A DNA stretch of 64,000 nt from NCBI GenBank assembly GCA_030770545.1, contig CM061106.1, positions 18,001,001 through 18,065,000 of the forward strand, read 5' to 3'. The notes beneath the pieces were generated by a model. The model was not told the origin of the DNA. It did no database searches and worked only from the letters and a program-made list of their open reading frames with translations. The translations under genes were made by a program, and so were the position numbers. This DNA is from Macropodus opercularis. Lineage: Eukaryota > Chordata > Actinopteri > Anabantiformes > Osphronemidae. This document shows positions 9,470-19,386 of the stretch, piece after piece. The first letter of the stretch is position 1; each line of letters begins with the position of its first letter.

Positions 9470-10110
9470 AGAACAACTGGTACCGATGGGTTCAGTTTGC
9501 AGGCCGGACGAATGGCTAGACTGGTTGCTACATCTGCACCAAGGCTAAGCCAGGCAAGTTTTTTGTGTTGAATACAGTGTTCAGTTGATAGGAGTGTGAT
9601 CGTATTCTGCAGATGGTTAAGCAGGACCCTAGACCCTGGTGTAGGGCTGAATGTTTGCTATACTTGGGTTCGCCATCTCATCAGGTGCTGAATGACTTCT
9701 ATGCTGAGGGGAAAACTAATACTGAACGCAGATGTGAGAAGAGAACAGAAGAGGGCATTGTTAGGGATGCCGCAGGGTGCTCCCTTAATTCCTTAAGTCA
9801 ATTTGAATGCATTGAAAGAATAGAGACAGTGTCACTGGAGAAAGTGAAGCGAGATAGATGCTGTCACAGGTGGTTTCTAGTAGGTTGGGCAGGCAGGTGT
9901 CCATAGGCGTAGTGATAATGGGATTAATTTTGTGTTGCTGCATTCCTCTCATCTATGGCCCTGAGAGCAGTGAAGAAGCAGAATTTACAGATGGCAGTGC
10001 TGACGCAGGGATTAGAGCAGAGACAGAACGGGGAGAACTTCGAGATGGACTGTATCCTGTGCCAGACTGGATCTATGTCAGGGATGGAGAGAGGAGGGAA
10101 GAATGAGGCT
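9470..10110 (+). pseudogene. env: ERV3 env remnant (copy A)
   Basis: Near 9,474-9,560 the plus strand reads NWYRWVQFAGRTNG, a stop, then a CYIC pair resembling the CXXC motif of a retroviral surface subunit. At about 9,890-9,975 a hydrophobic run (SIGVVIMGLILCCCIPLIYG) with a Cys cluster looks like the membrane anchor and start of a cytoplasmic tail. The ectodomain between them is missing or scrambled. Assignment rests on motif order and position downstream of integrase; family placement is uncertain. Confidence 0.5.
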
Positions 10111-10489
10111 GGAGCAGAGCCAGGCGGTCGCCATCTATCTATCTTCCACGTTTTTTTTTTTTGTATTCTCAAACATACACATGCTCATATAAACTCACTA
10201 CAGTTAGCTTCTGACTTCTCCACTTCACACCGTTATGGATTTTTATGACAGCATCATCTAATTTTCTGATTTCTAGTTCTAATCAAATTTTATCGAATTA
10301 TGTGAATTATCTACTTATTTGATCTCTGGATCTAAGCTTATAATTTAAAACAACACTGATGATTGATGTATGATTGATTAATTAATAGAAGTCAGAGGGT
10401 TATAATATCTTAGAGCAACACATACTTCAAGAAATGCCAAGTTCCCGTGATTTGCCTTATGTTATTCTTTTTTTTTTTTTCCACTTGTA
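10111..10489. other. AT-rich spacer with splice-acceptor-like polypyrimidine tract
   Basis: No coding support. It ends in a long T run and CCACTTGTACTCAG at about 10,465-10,495, which introduces the exon-like segment that follows. Confidence 0.5.
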
Positions 10490-10495
10490 CTCAGG

Positions 10496-11000
10496 TTCAC
10501 TACAGGTCTTAAACTGGGAGTTGCACCCGTGGATGAATGGAGGCCATCGGTCCCGGAAGCAGCAGAGACGCCCTGTTGCGATTCGACGCGTGTGGCTGTG
10601 TGGGACATTTGTAGTGAACTATGTCTATGTGAACGTTCCTTGTTGGCAGAGTGCAGAGAATCACCTTTTCTGACTGCAGGACCTCATGTGCTTAGTTTAG
10701 TCTCTGACCTCACAAAATATTTGCATTTGGCCTGATGCAGGTTGGGGGATTAAAACACGCTCCCTAAGAATCTTGGGAGGAGAGTGCTTTGCCTGCCTTA
10801 AAGACAACTCGTTTTTCTGTGGCCAGGCCTGAAGCTTTAAAAGAGTTGTGATATCTTTTTGACTTTGAAAAACAGCAGATGTGGGGTTTCTCTGCATGTT
10901 TTAGATGTTTGGGGGTTTTTGTAGTTCTGCCAGTTTCTGTCTGAATCTCACATTTAAACGTAAATATGTGTAAATAGACGCAATGCAATAAAAGCAGGTT
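10496..11000 (+). pseudogene. Terminal-exon-like segment, frame broken (copy A)
   Basis: This is the degraded partner of 52,742-52,906. Small indels relative to copy B break the frame. It is followed by an AATAAA signal near 10,987, so the block looks like a last exon plus 3' untranslated region. Identity is unknown. Confidence 0.35.
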
Positions 11001-11139
11001 AAAATAACTATTGTGAGGTTCATGGTGCAGTTCGTGAGAGGAAATAGGTAAGTGAAAATAAGACACTTTTTATTTATTTATTAATTTCCTCAAGGTTTTT
11101 AGCATTGTAAATAACATGCTTGTTACAGCAATTAGCCAC

Positions 11140-11260
11140 GTAGGCCAGTAGATGGCGCTGTGTGCTAGGGAGGAACATTGTACAGGGGTAGCCAATCTTG
11201 GTCCTCGAGGTCTACTGTCTGCTGGTTTTCCAACTCTACAGGACGACAGAAACCACTTAA
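11140..11260. mobile_element. Short interspersed repeat (non-autonomous) fragment
   Basis: The stretch GTAGCCAATCTTGGTCCTCGAGG ... CTGCTGGTTTTCCAACTC resembles a widespread short fish repeat beginning with a gene-desert 'CCAA.CCTGGTCCT' motif. Its class is not certain from sequence alone. Copy B is at about 53,373-53,495. Confidence 0.35.
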
Positions 11261-11769
11261 GATTAAGCCTCAGGTGTAGACAACAGAACTTCATCACAGT
11301 GAGCCCACGCCTCCGATCCACCATCAGGAGCTACTGGGTAAACAAGATCCTCATGAAATCACAAGAACAGCTGCTTAATGAAAGGATTAGACCATAGAAA
11401 CCTTGGAACAAAACATAGAGCACTTTAAACTACTTAAAATAAAAATTAAATTACTTGGAGCTACACACACCTGTATACGACGCAATCACAGAATTTACAC
11501 AGAAAGCTCAGCTATCTCATTATGACTAAAGCAAGCAGAGACAAGCCAAGAAGTTTGGCCTGCTCTCTAATGCACAGAACAGGTGAGTGATTATTTTAGC
11601 TGCTGCATCCTAATACAAGCAATACCAGTGATGTTTTTCTGTTGTGCAGAAGAATGCAAAATTTACACTATTTACAATAGAGTGCAAACATATAACGTAT
11701 ACAGGTTGGGGCTACTAGACTGATATGTTGTAAAGTGTAACAGCTGTGGGAATGAAGGACCTGCGGTAT

Positions 11770-12730
11770 CGCTCTTTTCTGCACTATGGGTGAATCAGTC
11801 TACCACTGAAGGAGCTGCACAGAGCCTCCACTGTCTGATGCAGTGGGTGATAAGCTTTGTCCATGATGGATGTCAGCTTGTCAACATCCTCCTCTCACCC
11901 ACCTCCTCCACAAATTCCCGTGGACATTCAAGACAGAACTCCAGTCTCTTCAGGTGGAGGCGACTTTGGCCCTTTTTCTACGCGGCGTCACTGTTGTGAA
12001 TCCAGTCCAGTTTACGGTTGAGGTGAACACCCAGGTACTTAAAATTGTCCACTATCTCAATGGCTGAGCCCTGGATGCTCACTAGTGGCAAACCGTCTCA
12101 TTCGGTTTACTTCTGATTAAGCACAGGTTGTTGCTGTGACACCAGTTCACACAGTCCCTGATGACTGACCTGTACTCCAGCTCTTCCTCTCAGACACACA
12201 CCCAACAAGGCCCGAGTCGTCAGAGTACTTCTGGAGGTGACAACTGCTGGTGTTGTATGTGAAGTCCGACGTATAAAGTGTGAAAAAGAACAGTGAGAGC
12301 ACCGTCCCCGAGGAGCCCCAGTGCTGGAAACTACCGGCTCAGACACACAGTTGCGTAGCCTCACGTACTGTGGCCTGTTGGTGAGGTTGTCTGTTGTGCA
12401 CGCCACCAGTTGTCCCTTCTCTCCCGCCCCTCCCAACTTCTCCCTCAGAAGTGTCGGCCGGATGATGTTGAATGCACTGGAGAAGTCCAAGAATATGACC
12501 CTCACAGCAGTTCCGGCGGCCTCCGGGTGAGTCAGCGCCTGATGCAGCAGGTAGATGACGGCGTTATCCACCCCGATGTTCGGCCTGTAGGTAAACTGTA
12601 GCGGCTCCATTGCCATGCTCACCACAGAGCGAAGGTGGCTGAGGATGAGCTTTTCCTTGGTCTTCATCAGGTGGGGGATCAGGGCAACTAGTCTGTAGTG
12701 GTTTGGCTCCTTAGCGTGCGTGTGGAGACA
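11770..12730 (-). mobile_element. LINE reverse-transcriptase fragment, type RIMFFDFSSAFN (copy A)
   Basis: The minus strand encodes PLQFTYRPNIGVDNAV, then VRVIFLDFSSAFN (the RT motif with the first catalytic Asp), then NRPQYVRL and STGAPRG. Further downstream are KYLGVHLNRKLDW and a C-terminal part with VEEVGERR. The YADD-type motif region is scrambled and an internal deletion joins the KYLGV part to the C-terminus. The family is the common teleost LINE of the CR1/L2/Rex1 group; I do not assign the clade further. Confidence 0.8.
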
Positions 12731-12734
12731 TTTT

Positions 12735-12944
12735 GGGCGCCTATTGATATTTTCCTGATACTTACTATTTACTTACTTACAGCCTAATAATCTGTAAAGA
12801 TGTGATATCTATCTGTTGTTAATGTGTTTTTGTTTTTTCACTGAATTCCAGGTGAAACACAAGCAGACTCCTGCACTGGCAGTTGAGACTGAGATGCCTC
12901 CTCCTTCCAAAAAGATGTTAATAATGAGGTAAACAAGTAAGTTT
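12735..12944 (+). repeat. Gene-block fragment between two LINE pieces
   Basis: It matches 18,145-18,310 and 6,200-6,420, including the exon-like GTGAAACACAAGCAGACTC segment and its GTAAAC donor. It lies between two pieces of the same LINE, so it was either duplicated in or is the scar of a recombination. Copy B lacks it. Confidence 0.8.
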
Positions 12945-13137
12945 ACTTCTGATTATGCACAGGTTGTTGCTGTCACACCAGTTCACAAAGGCCCTGATAA
13001 CTGACCTGTACTCCAGCTCTTCCCCTCAGACACAGCCAACAATGGCCGAGTCGTCAGAGAACTTCTGGAGGTGACAACTGCTGGTGTTGTATGTGAAGTC
13101 TGATGTGTAAAGTGTGAAGAGGAACAGTGAGAGCACC
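12945..13137 (-). mobile_element. Second LINE fragment (direct repeat of 12,107-12,297)
   Basis: It repeats the same RT region as 12,107-12,297 in the same orientation with several differences, ending at GTGAGAGCAC. This direct repeat is the likely substrate of the 834-bp difference between copies A and B. Confidence 0.85.
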
Positions 13138-13142
13138 TAAAC

Positions 13143-14419
13143 CATAGGTGTCAAACTCTGGCCCGTAAGCCAAATTTGGCCCGCAGCGTAATTATATTTG
13201 GGCCGCGAAGCCATACCAAATTACTATTAGAGCTGGCCCGCCGGTAATTATCATGTACCGCTAATACTCCAAATCCCAGAATTCTCTGTTGGCGTTTGGT
13301 GGCGTCAATCGCGAGAGGACCCATTAACGCCTACTCCTCTGTTGACCATAGTCATAGAGAACGTATGCTAATACTGGCACCATGCTACCCCCCCAAAATG
13401 GCTAAAAGAGGCGTTAACAGTATTGTTTTCCTAATATTATCACTGTGAACGCTGTGAAGCGAATGTAGACACTTGTCTACTTGCTTACTGTTTACCAGAG
13501 CGGCCGCTTCTGGGCCATTGAACGCCTCATTTTTCTGCCTGACTCGCGGAGCAGAAGAGACAGATCGATCGTTTTCAACTCGCTGGGAATTCAAAAATGT
13601 TCAGTCTTTGGACATGAAACTCACACAAGTCGCAGATTAAAGTATCGGCTTTCGGGTGGTTTTTGTGATTCGTGTTACGGTTTTGCTGCAACGAGCCCGT
13701 TTAACGGGTTTTGCTTTCCTCTGTGAATCGCCACAGCAGTCAGCTGTCACTGACAGGATGTCTGAGTGGCGCGCAATGTCATTCCCAGCTGCTCTGATAG
13801 TCCAGTGGTTAGTCTGCTGTACACTAATATGTGAGGCTACCGGTTCAAAACCTCCTGTTGTTGTGCGTTTTTAAATGTGATGTTTATTGTCATCACATTG
13901 AATCTGAATGTTCTGCTTGTTGTAATAATGCTTTTAAAACTTCAGTAATGTCAGGAAAGTCCTGCAAAATTCTATCAACCCGTTTTAGACGTTTTCTATA
14001 CTTTTACTGTTTGGATCAACTCAACTGTGTTTTCTTTAATTATTTAATAATTATTAATTATTTAATAATAATATATAAATAATTTAATATAAATAGCTAT
14101 TTAATATTACTTCATTATGCTTTATTTTGAATTTTAAGACTTTTAACTTGTTCTGAACATGTTTAGCTCTTTTTTTAACCACTTGGATTTTTCTTAAACT
14201 ACCTTTAAGAACTTTTTAAACTCTCCGGCTACCGTCAACGGTTCTTGGGAATAAATTCAGCATTACAGCATTCACAGTGCATTTTCTTACGGAAATAGTC
14301 TAGTCAAGCTTTGCTTGTTCCATATCCACTTTTTTCCCCCAGTAAATATCAATGTTGGCCCGCGACTTCGTTCCAGTTTTCAATTTTAGCCCACTGTGTA
14401 TTTGAGTTTGACACCCCTG
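13143..14419. mobile_element. hAT-type DNA transposon remnant
   Basis: The left end reads ATAGGTGTCAAACTC with GGCCCG repeats. The right end reads GAGTTTGACACCCCTGA, its inverted counterpart. Elements of the Charlie/Zaphod (GTF2I-repeat) type of hAT have such CAGGGGTGTCAAACTC termini. No transposase frame survives in 1.28 kb, so it is an internally deleted or non-autonomous copy. The expected 8-bp target duplication is not visible (left CTAAAC, right ACTACACT), and the related site at 60,900 lacks the element. Confidence 0.72.
13791..13859 (+). tRNA. tRNA-like sequence, probably a pseudogene
   Basis: A-box-like TAGTCCAGTGGTTAG (13,798-13,812) and B-box-like GGTTCAAAACC (13,842-13,852) lie at the right spacing for a Pol III tRNA gene. 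The acceptor stem ends do not pair convincingly and there is no terminator run directly after. It is more likely a tRNA relic inside the hAT element than a working gene. Confidence 0.25.
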
Positions 14420-14529
14420 ACTACACTCTCCCTCACTTCAGGAGATGGCAGACAGACAGACATCTAAAACTACACAAACAATACCAGATATTAATAAAAA
14501 ATCTTGACCTCCTGACAGATGTGATGTCT

Positions 14530-15600
14530 TCCTGTGGTGGCACTGCTGCTTACGATCCCTCTTCACCTCCTTGCACCACAGAATCCGTAGCATCAACAGC
14601 TTCATCTGTCACTTGGTTCTCCGGTGGTTCTGTTGCTGATATGTCAACAGGTGCTGGTGGCTCTGCTTGTAGTGGGACTGTAACTGGTGTATTAGTGTAC
14701 TCTGCTGCTGTACTTCATCTGTCTCAGTGACTTGTCTCGGCTGAAACTGTGGAGCTACAGCTCTAAGCTCAATGTGTGGTGTTGCCTAAGGTAGACAAGG
14801 TCCAGTCGTTCTCCCTTCATACACAGGTATGGTTCTGAAGCAGTACGTATATTCCCCGCCTTCATAGGAATGGTCAGATGCCTGCTTTGTCAGGAAGGAG
14901 AGACTCAAGGGGCTGAATTTGGACACTGGGGAGTGTAGTCTCCATCCAGGTTCTTCCCACCATGGTCACCTGGGCCTCTGGGTCCAGCAACATTGTGAGT
15001 GAGACTCCATTAATAGAACATGAGACCATACACCGCTTCACAATGAGCCGTGCTCTGGGTTTCTCAGTGGTGGCTGACATGTTCCGTTTCGTTGTTTAAC
15101 TCTGGATCTTTTTGCAGATGTAACCTGTGCAGGCGACTCTTCTCCGATGGGGGTCACTGGCTGTCCCTCTCCAGTGACCTCCCCCCTTTTTCTTTTGCAG
15201 ACAGTAGATAGCTCAATGTCCAGCTTGGCCACAACCAAAGCAGTGAGGACAACTCATTTTGTTTTGCTGCATATAATCACTGCACCTGCCCCTGGCCGCC
15301 TGCCTCTCAGATGGGGGTGTTTCAGACTGACGTGGTAGTGAAAGGTCAGCAGGTCCGCGCCACGTGTTAAGCCAGTGATGACACTTGCACAGTCAGTTCT
15401 GTAATAGCGATAGAATTAGCTTGTAACTGCAGGTCTGCTTTGTCTTGCGTTGCTGCATCACTGTCTGGGTCAAGCTGAGCTGCCTTAACAGTCACTGGCC
15501 CAGTTTTACTAAGGCCAAGGCGTCTGATTCGGTCTGCTTCCTCTCTAGTGGACTTCGTGATAAAAAAGAATTGGAGTGTTTACCAGTGAAATAAAGTGGT
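14530..15600 (-). pseudogene. gag-pro: Ty3/gypsy gag-protease remnant
   Basis: Minus-strand order: Gag C-terminal sequence (15,600-15,390), a CCHC knuckle of pattern CFGCGQAGH-X4-C near 15,255-15,215 with a stop just after the His, then a retropepsin-like domain (15,080-14,874). The latter has the hydrophobic LLD run, but the active-site triad reads D-P-E-A where D-S-G-A is expected. An acidic Pro-rich linker continues to 14,530. No RT, RNase H or integrase is attached. Confidence 0.75.
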
Positions 15601-15629
15601 GAGACAGACATCAGACAGATTTAATAACT

Positions 15630-15654
15630 ACTCTGGAAAAGTCCGATTGAAAAA
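15630..15654 (+). other. Short exon-like segment with strong donor
   Basis: The frame reads NNYSGKVRLKK up to AAAAA|GTAAGT (GT at 15,655). In the copy at 62.3 kb and in the fragment at 27.9 kb the Arg codon is AGA instead of CGA, a silent change. The phase (two bases left over) matches the exon-like segment at 15,785. Confidence 0.3.
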
Positions 15655-15784
15655 GTAAGTCAACTGTGATCACAAGAACATCAAATTTATAGTGCAAAGC
15701 CAAGAAATTTCGATTTTGTCCCAAACAATTATAGATGGGATGTGTAATTACTTATTTGACTTACTTATTGATGGCATGTCTCAG

Positions 15785-15885
15785 GCTGCAGGGTCTGGAG
15801 AAGAACATCCTCATTGAGGCCGGGGAAACTCCTGCAGTCGTGTACGATGAAGAATCAGGTGGATTCATTCAGGGAAAAACTGGAG
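15785..15885 (+). other. Exon-like segment, 101 bp, unknown gene
   Basis: Preceded by CATGTCTCAG and followed by GGAG|GTACAT. Of the three phases only one is open: LQGLEKNILIEAG, ETPAVVYDEESGGFIQGKTG. It accepts the leftover AA of the upstream segment to give Lys. The copy at 55,767-55,867 keeps the frame (one Gly to Glu change). The copy at 62,447-62,547 has lost the donor (GT to AT). I do not recognise the family. Confidence 0.35.
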
Positions 15886-16209
15886 GTACATGGTCATGTG
15901 CTCTGTGGCTTTAAAGCTGCGTCTTTGATTTAGAGAAATTTAATAATAATGAGTTCAGAAAGATATTACTGGCATGTGAAGAGATGGATGATACTACACC
16001 AATTGCTGCCACAATGTCAATGTATTCAATATTGGACTTTAATAACAATGGAAGAAATTGCAACCTTTGGTGAAATAGAATAATGTTTATCTTGACTGAG
16101 TCACTGAGATTCCTCACTCATCCTTTATTATTTGCTTTATTATTTGACATTAGTGGAGACCAAAAGCTAGCTCATCAATAAAAAGTTGTATTTTGTTAAT
16201 GTTTTTCAG

Positions 16210-16220
16210 ATGGACAGTAA
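16210..16220 (+). other. Possible terminal exon start with in-phase stop
   Basis: TTTTTCAG is followed by a segment which, joined in phase to 15,885, gives two residues and a TAA. The copies at 56,199 and in the 62.8-kb block give the same ending length. This fits the last exon of a short host gene fragment, or chance. Confidence 0.22.
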
Positions 16221-16594
16221 CATGACTGTAATGGAACACTGAATGTTTTACTGGACAGTTAATTAATAAGATGCTTAAATTGGCCACATAATGCAAGTTC
16301 AGTCATTTTATACGCATGCTTGTTCGTACAGGCTTCTCCCTCTTCTATCTGTTTGTTAGATCTTGATCATTCCAACTTGGGTGACAGGCAACCGACTTCC
16401 AGATGCTTCCTTCTCTAGCTGCTGCTTGAGTTGCTCTGCCCTCTCCGTGACAACCGCTCTGTCAGGGAATGTGTGCTCAGGATGACCATGTTATTTTCTA
16501 TGTCAACGCACCGCAGTCTCCATCTGCTTCCTTCATTCGGCCTCTGACGCTCAAAGCCATTCTTTCTTTTGCTTTTCCTGTTCTAAAACCTATC

Positions 16595-16717
16595 ATGTCT
16601 AAAACGCTCAAATGGCTTTTCACTGTCCTGCTGATCATGCTGACCTCTGCTGTGTGCCACGACCTTGACCACATAGGTTACAACAATGCCTATCAGGTAT
16701 ATGAGGGTTCCCCCTGA
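16595..16717 (+). CDS. 40-codon signal-peptide ORF of unknown function (copy 1)
   Basis: ATG at 16,595. The N-terminus MSKTLKWLFTVLLIM is a basic start followed by a hydrophobic core ending near TSAVC, typical of a secretory signal. The rest (HDLDHIGYNNAYQ) is short and polar. A donor-like CAG|GTATATG follows the Gln codon, so it may be a first coding exon; read through, it ends VYEGSP and TGA. The frame is open in the copies at 56,801 and 63,234. A longer frame starts at 16,469, but its upstream part is broken in the 56.7-kb copy, which favours the ATG chosen here. Confidence 0.35.
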   Translation: MSKTLKWLFTVLLIMLTSAVCHDLDHIGYNNAYQVYEGSP

Positions 16718-17439
16718 ATGCTGATCCCAGAATGTTTCCTTCCTCATACGCAGGAATTTAGTATTCTAAGGACTGCAGAAGCCATTAATTCATCACCTGT
16801 GAATTCTTTAATTGCTATTTCTGTGTTAGTGCGGGGTTTTTTTCACTAACAATTTTGGGGCGAAATTCAGGGCCAGAAAGTTGTTGCATCAATGTCCTTC
16901 ATCCACTATACACACTAGTAATATCTGATAAATTACTCCCATATAAATATTTTTATTAATCTGTTAAATCTATCACTTTTAATCAGAACGATAGGATAAC
17001 TATGTATACATGTCCGCCTCTTTTCCCGAACCCCAGGCATTTATTCTAAAGTAGCTGCATTTTCAGTGCAAAACCTATTACTTAATGATCATTAGTTTAT
17101 CATTGTCATCATGGAATGATCAAACTGACTCCAGCAGCAGCCTGAGCACCACAGAGAGGACAGACGTGGCCTTAACAGTGAGTTAGTGTTACAGGTTCAG
17201 AGGTTCATCATAAAAGTTGCAACAAAACCTACATTTCAGTCTAATGTTTAGGGTGAAACTAATACAAAAACAGCTTCACATGACAGAAACAGGTAAAGTA
17301 AATGAAGTATCTATTCAACTTACCAGAACACAGAAATGAACATTGAAATGGAAATTTTTTTATCTCAGCTGTAAAATGTCTGTGTAACCATGACGCAGAG
17401 GTACTGGGGGAAAAACACTTCGGGTTGAGAACAGCCAAC

Positions 17440-17536
17440 ATGGCGGCACCCGGCACTAGCACACACCCTAGTCGTTTCAGAAAAATGTAAAGCTGTAGCA
17501 ACCGACAGAGAAGGAGAAAAAGCTGAAAGCTGCACA
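17440..17536 (+). promoter_or_regulatory. Possible first exon with YY1-like start motif
   Basis: CCAACATGGCGGCACCCGG at 17,436-17,454 fits the YY1-type motif found at many vertebrate housekeeping-gene start sites, and a donor-like GCACAG|GTAGGTGG follows at 17,536. The ATG frame (MAAPGTSTHPSRFRKM) stops after 16 codons, so any transcript would be untranslated here. It lies about 400 bases upstream of the 49-codon ORF at 17,855. The copy is at 57,644-57,742. Confidence 0.3.
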
Positions 17537-17854
17537 GGTAGGTGGCCTCTTCAGTGAAGTGTTTACTGTGTACAGTAGCGCTGCTAGATGTTTGAATACA
17601 CAATACTTAAAGCTGAAGTAGCAATTTCACCATCAAGCTAACCTAAGGCTAACTGACATTATGTACACACTCACTGTATAACAAGGTTTGGACCATTTTG
17701 TTAGCAGTGTATCAACCAGACTTGTGTTTCTGTTGTACATGTGGCCTTTCACAGAACTATAGTAGGTGATTAATAATGATTTCAAAGTTCACCAATTACT
17801 GCATTAAATTAACTATGTATCTTTTTTTGCCAAAATGTGTTACAAGTTAGCAAC

Positions 17855-18004
17855 ATGCTGTGGTTTATACTTGGGGCTATGGTAGAAACAATATCTGTAG
17901 TTCCAACAGCTGTGCAGCACGTAAGAAAGTGCTGCATACAGCTTGGTAAGACAAAAGATCTTCAGTCAAAAAAAGCTAAAACAACAAAACCCACTCCCTG
18001 TTAA
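17855..18004 (+). CDS. 49-codon conserved small ORF (copy 2 of 5)
   Basis: Same frame as 5,921-6,070 with one Val to Ile change. The upstream acceptor-like site has decayed (GCCAAAATG instead of ACCAGAATG). Function unknown. Confidence 0.33.
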   Translation: MLWFILGAMVETISVVPTAVQHVRKCCIQLGKTKDLQSKKAKTTKPTPC

Positions 18005-18314
18005 AGCTGCTGTGAGAATGTGAGTGTCATAATTTATACAGGTGAGATTAAAAGCTATTATGGACTTATGTGCCATATTATTACAGTGTTTTTTATGTAT
18101 TAGACAAGACGGAAAAACATGCTTAGACAGATGGAGACGTTTTAGGCACCTATTGATATGTTCCTGAATCTTGCTATTTACTTACTTACAACCTAATAAT
18201 CTGTAAAGATGTGATGTCTATCTGTTGTTAATGTGTTTTTGTTTTTTCACTGAATTCCAGGTGACACACAAGCAGACTACTGCACTGGCAGTTGAGACTG
18301 AGATGCTCCCTCCT

Positions 18315-19170
18315 TCTTTTAACTTTTAAACATCTAGGGTGTGTGTGTGTAAAACAGAGCATGGTGCAGCTGAGGCTCTGCCATTCCTCCACTGTTGCTG
18401 TACTTTCCTGCCCACACCCATGTGTCATCTCTACTGACAACTGAACTGTATCTCCAGGTGCAGTCAGCGCTGTTGGTGATATAAACCCAACATAAATTGG
18501 TTCTTCGAGCCAGATTCCAAGGGACGACATCCTTCGAGGAGGGAGAGGACGCACCGAAGTCTGTCGACTAGGAACACACGTGGAAAGACCCAGGACGTGA
18601 AACTCGTGGCTGGGCCAGTGTTTTAGAGTCTGATCTTCCCTTGTTGAGTGTCAACCGACGGGGATCCAGGAGACGGTTCCGGTGAAATAATGAGTAAGTA
18701 CATGAAAATTTACTAAACTAGGTTTACTTCGCCGTAAGGGAGATTATTTGTTTTGGTTTACTCCCCCGTAAAAAATTCCACTAGTTGAAACCTAACGGCG
18801 CAAGCAAGGACAGCTGGCATGTGCAAAGATGTGGCTAGAACAGGCACAGAAGAGAAAGAGGAAGCAGGGAAACCATAGGCTGCTAATAACATTGTACAAC
18901 CTGAATGGGCACGAGATTGAGCAAACATTTAAAAAAAAAAATGCCTCACTTTTAATTGGGGACGAGACAAGGGACAGAATACGGGAAAGGATGCAGCCAA
19001 CGCTGTACTAGGAGCAGGGAATGCTGCTGTAGCTGTTCAGACTGAAGACGTTTACATCAGAATGCAAACTGCATTTAGACGTAACCCTGATTATGGGAAG
19101 ATTTCACAATGTAGACAGAAGGATGGGGAAGATGTCTATGAGTACAGGGGCAGACGTGAAGAGGTGTGAA
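18315..19170 (+). mobile_element. gag: ERV2 5' part: partial LTR, leader, gag fragments
   Basis: The LTR is 5'-truncated (18,315-18,493, ending AAACCCAACA). It is followed by a decayed tRNA-Tyr primer site (TGGTTCTTCGAGCCAGA at 18,499), the leader with two GGTTTACT units, and gag pieces. These include MWLEQAQKRKRKQG and, near 19,000-19,160, a capsid-like stretch (VYIRMQTAFRRNPDYGKISQ) ending in CRQKDGEDVYEYRGR. Frames are broken. A ~190-bp repeat unit follows directly. Confidence 0.75.
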
Positions 19171-19386
19171 TAGAAGATTAAAGCAGGCAAACACCTTTAA
19201 AATGCGTTTTAATTGCTTTTACCAAAGTAGTGTTCTTTTGGTCTCAAATGCACAGAATAGGCGATTCTAGGTGTTTTGATACTGTTTCCAGCCTAAATGA
19301 TGGTTTTAGCTGCCGCAGCTTAATGCAAGAAATGCCAGTGATGTTTTTGTGTTAGATATGATCTAAATAGCAGCAGGCAAACACCT
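19171..19386. repeat. ~190-bp repeat units
   Basis: About 1.2 units of the family described at 7,626-8,105, between ERV2 gag and a truncated ERV1 LTR. Confidence 0.75.

Larger units (their letters stand above)
1..13545. repeat. Copy A of the 42.2-kb tandem segmental duplication
   Basis: Base 1 aligns with 42,213, and the two copies stay collinear to about 13,545/54,905. The offset drifts only slightly, from 42,212 at the start to about 42,251 near 9.6 kb and 42,231 near 11.8 kb, through small indels. Identity looks very high by eye (mostly isolated substitutions). The unit carries ERV2, ERV3, LINE and hAT fossils together with their flanks, so it was copied as a block and not by independent insertions. 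The left edge of the unit lies outside the window. Confidence 0.95.
15230..18775. repeat. Three-kilobase mosaic block, copy 1
   Basis: The block holds, in order, the gypsy gag tail, short exon-like pieces, a signal-peptide frame, a YY1-like first exon, a 49-codon frame and an ERV2 LTR and leader. It recurs at 54,906-58,990 and, with internal deletions, at 61,500-64,000. Smaller pieces recur at 1-560, 4,600-6,420, 12,735-12,940, 27,640-29,000, 32,155-32,236 and 41,812-42,230. Confidence 0.9.

Noticed and set aside
13791..13859. Functional tRNA gene
   Set aside because: A- and B-box-like motifs are present, but stems do not close and no terminator follows; kept only as a tRNA-like relic.
14311..14730. 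139-codon plus-strand frame as a Ser/Thr-rich secreted protein
   Set aside because: It spans the hAT right end and the antisense of the gypsy acidic linker, so it is a chance readthrough of two elements.
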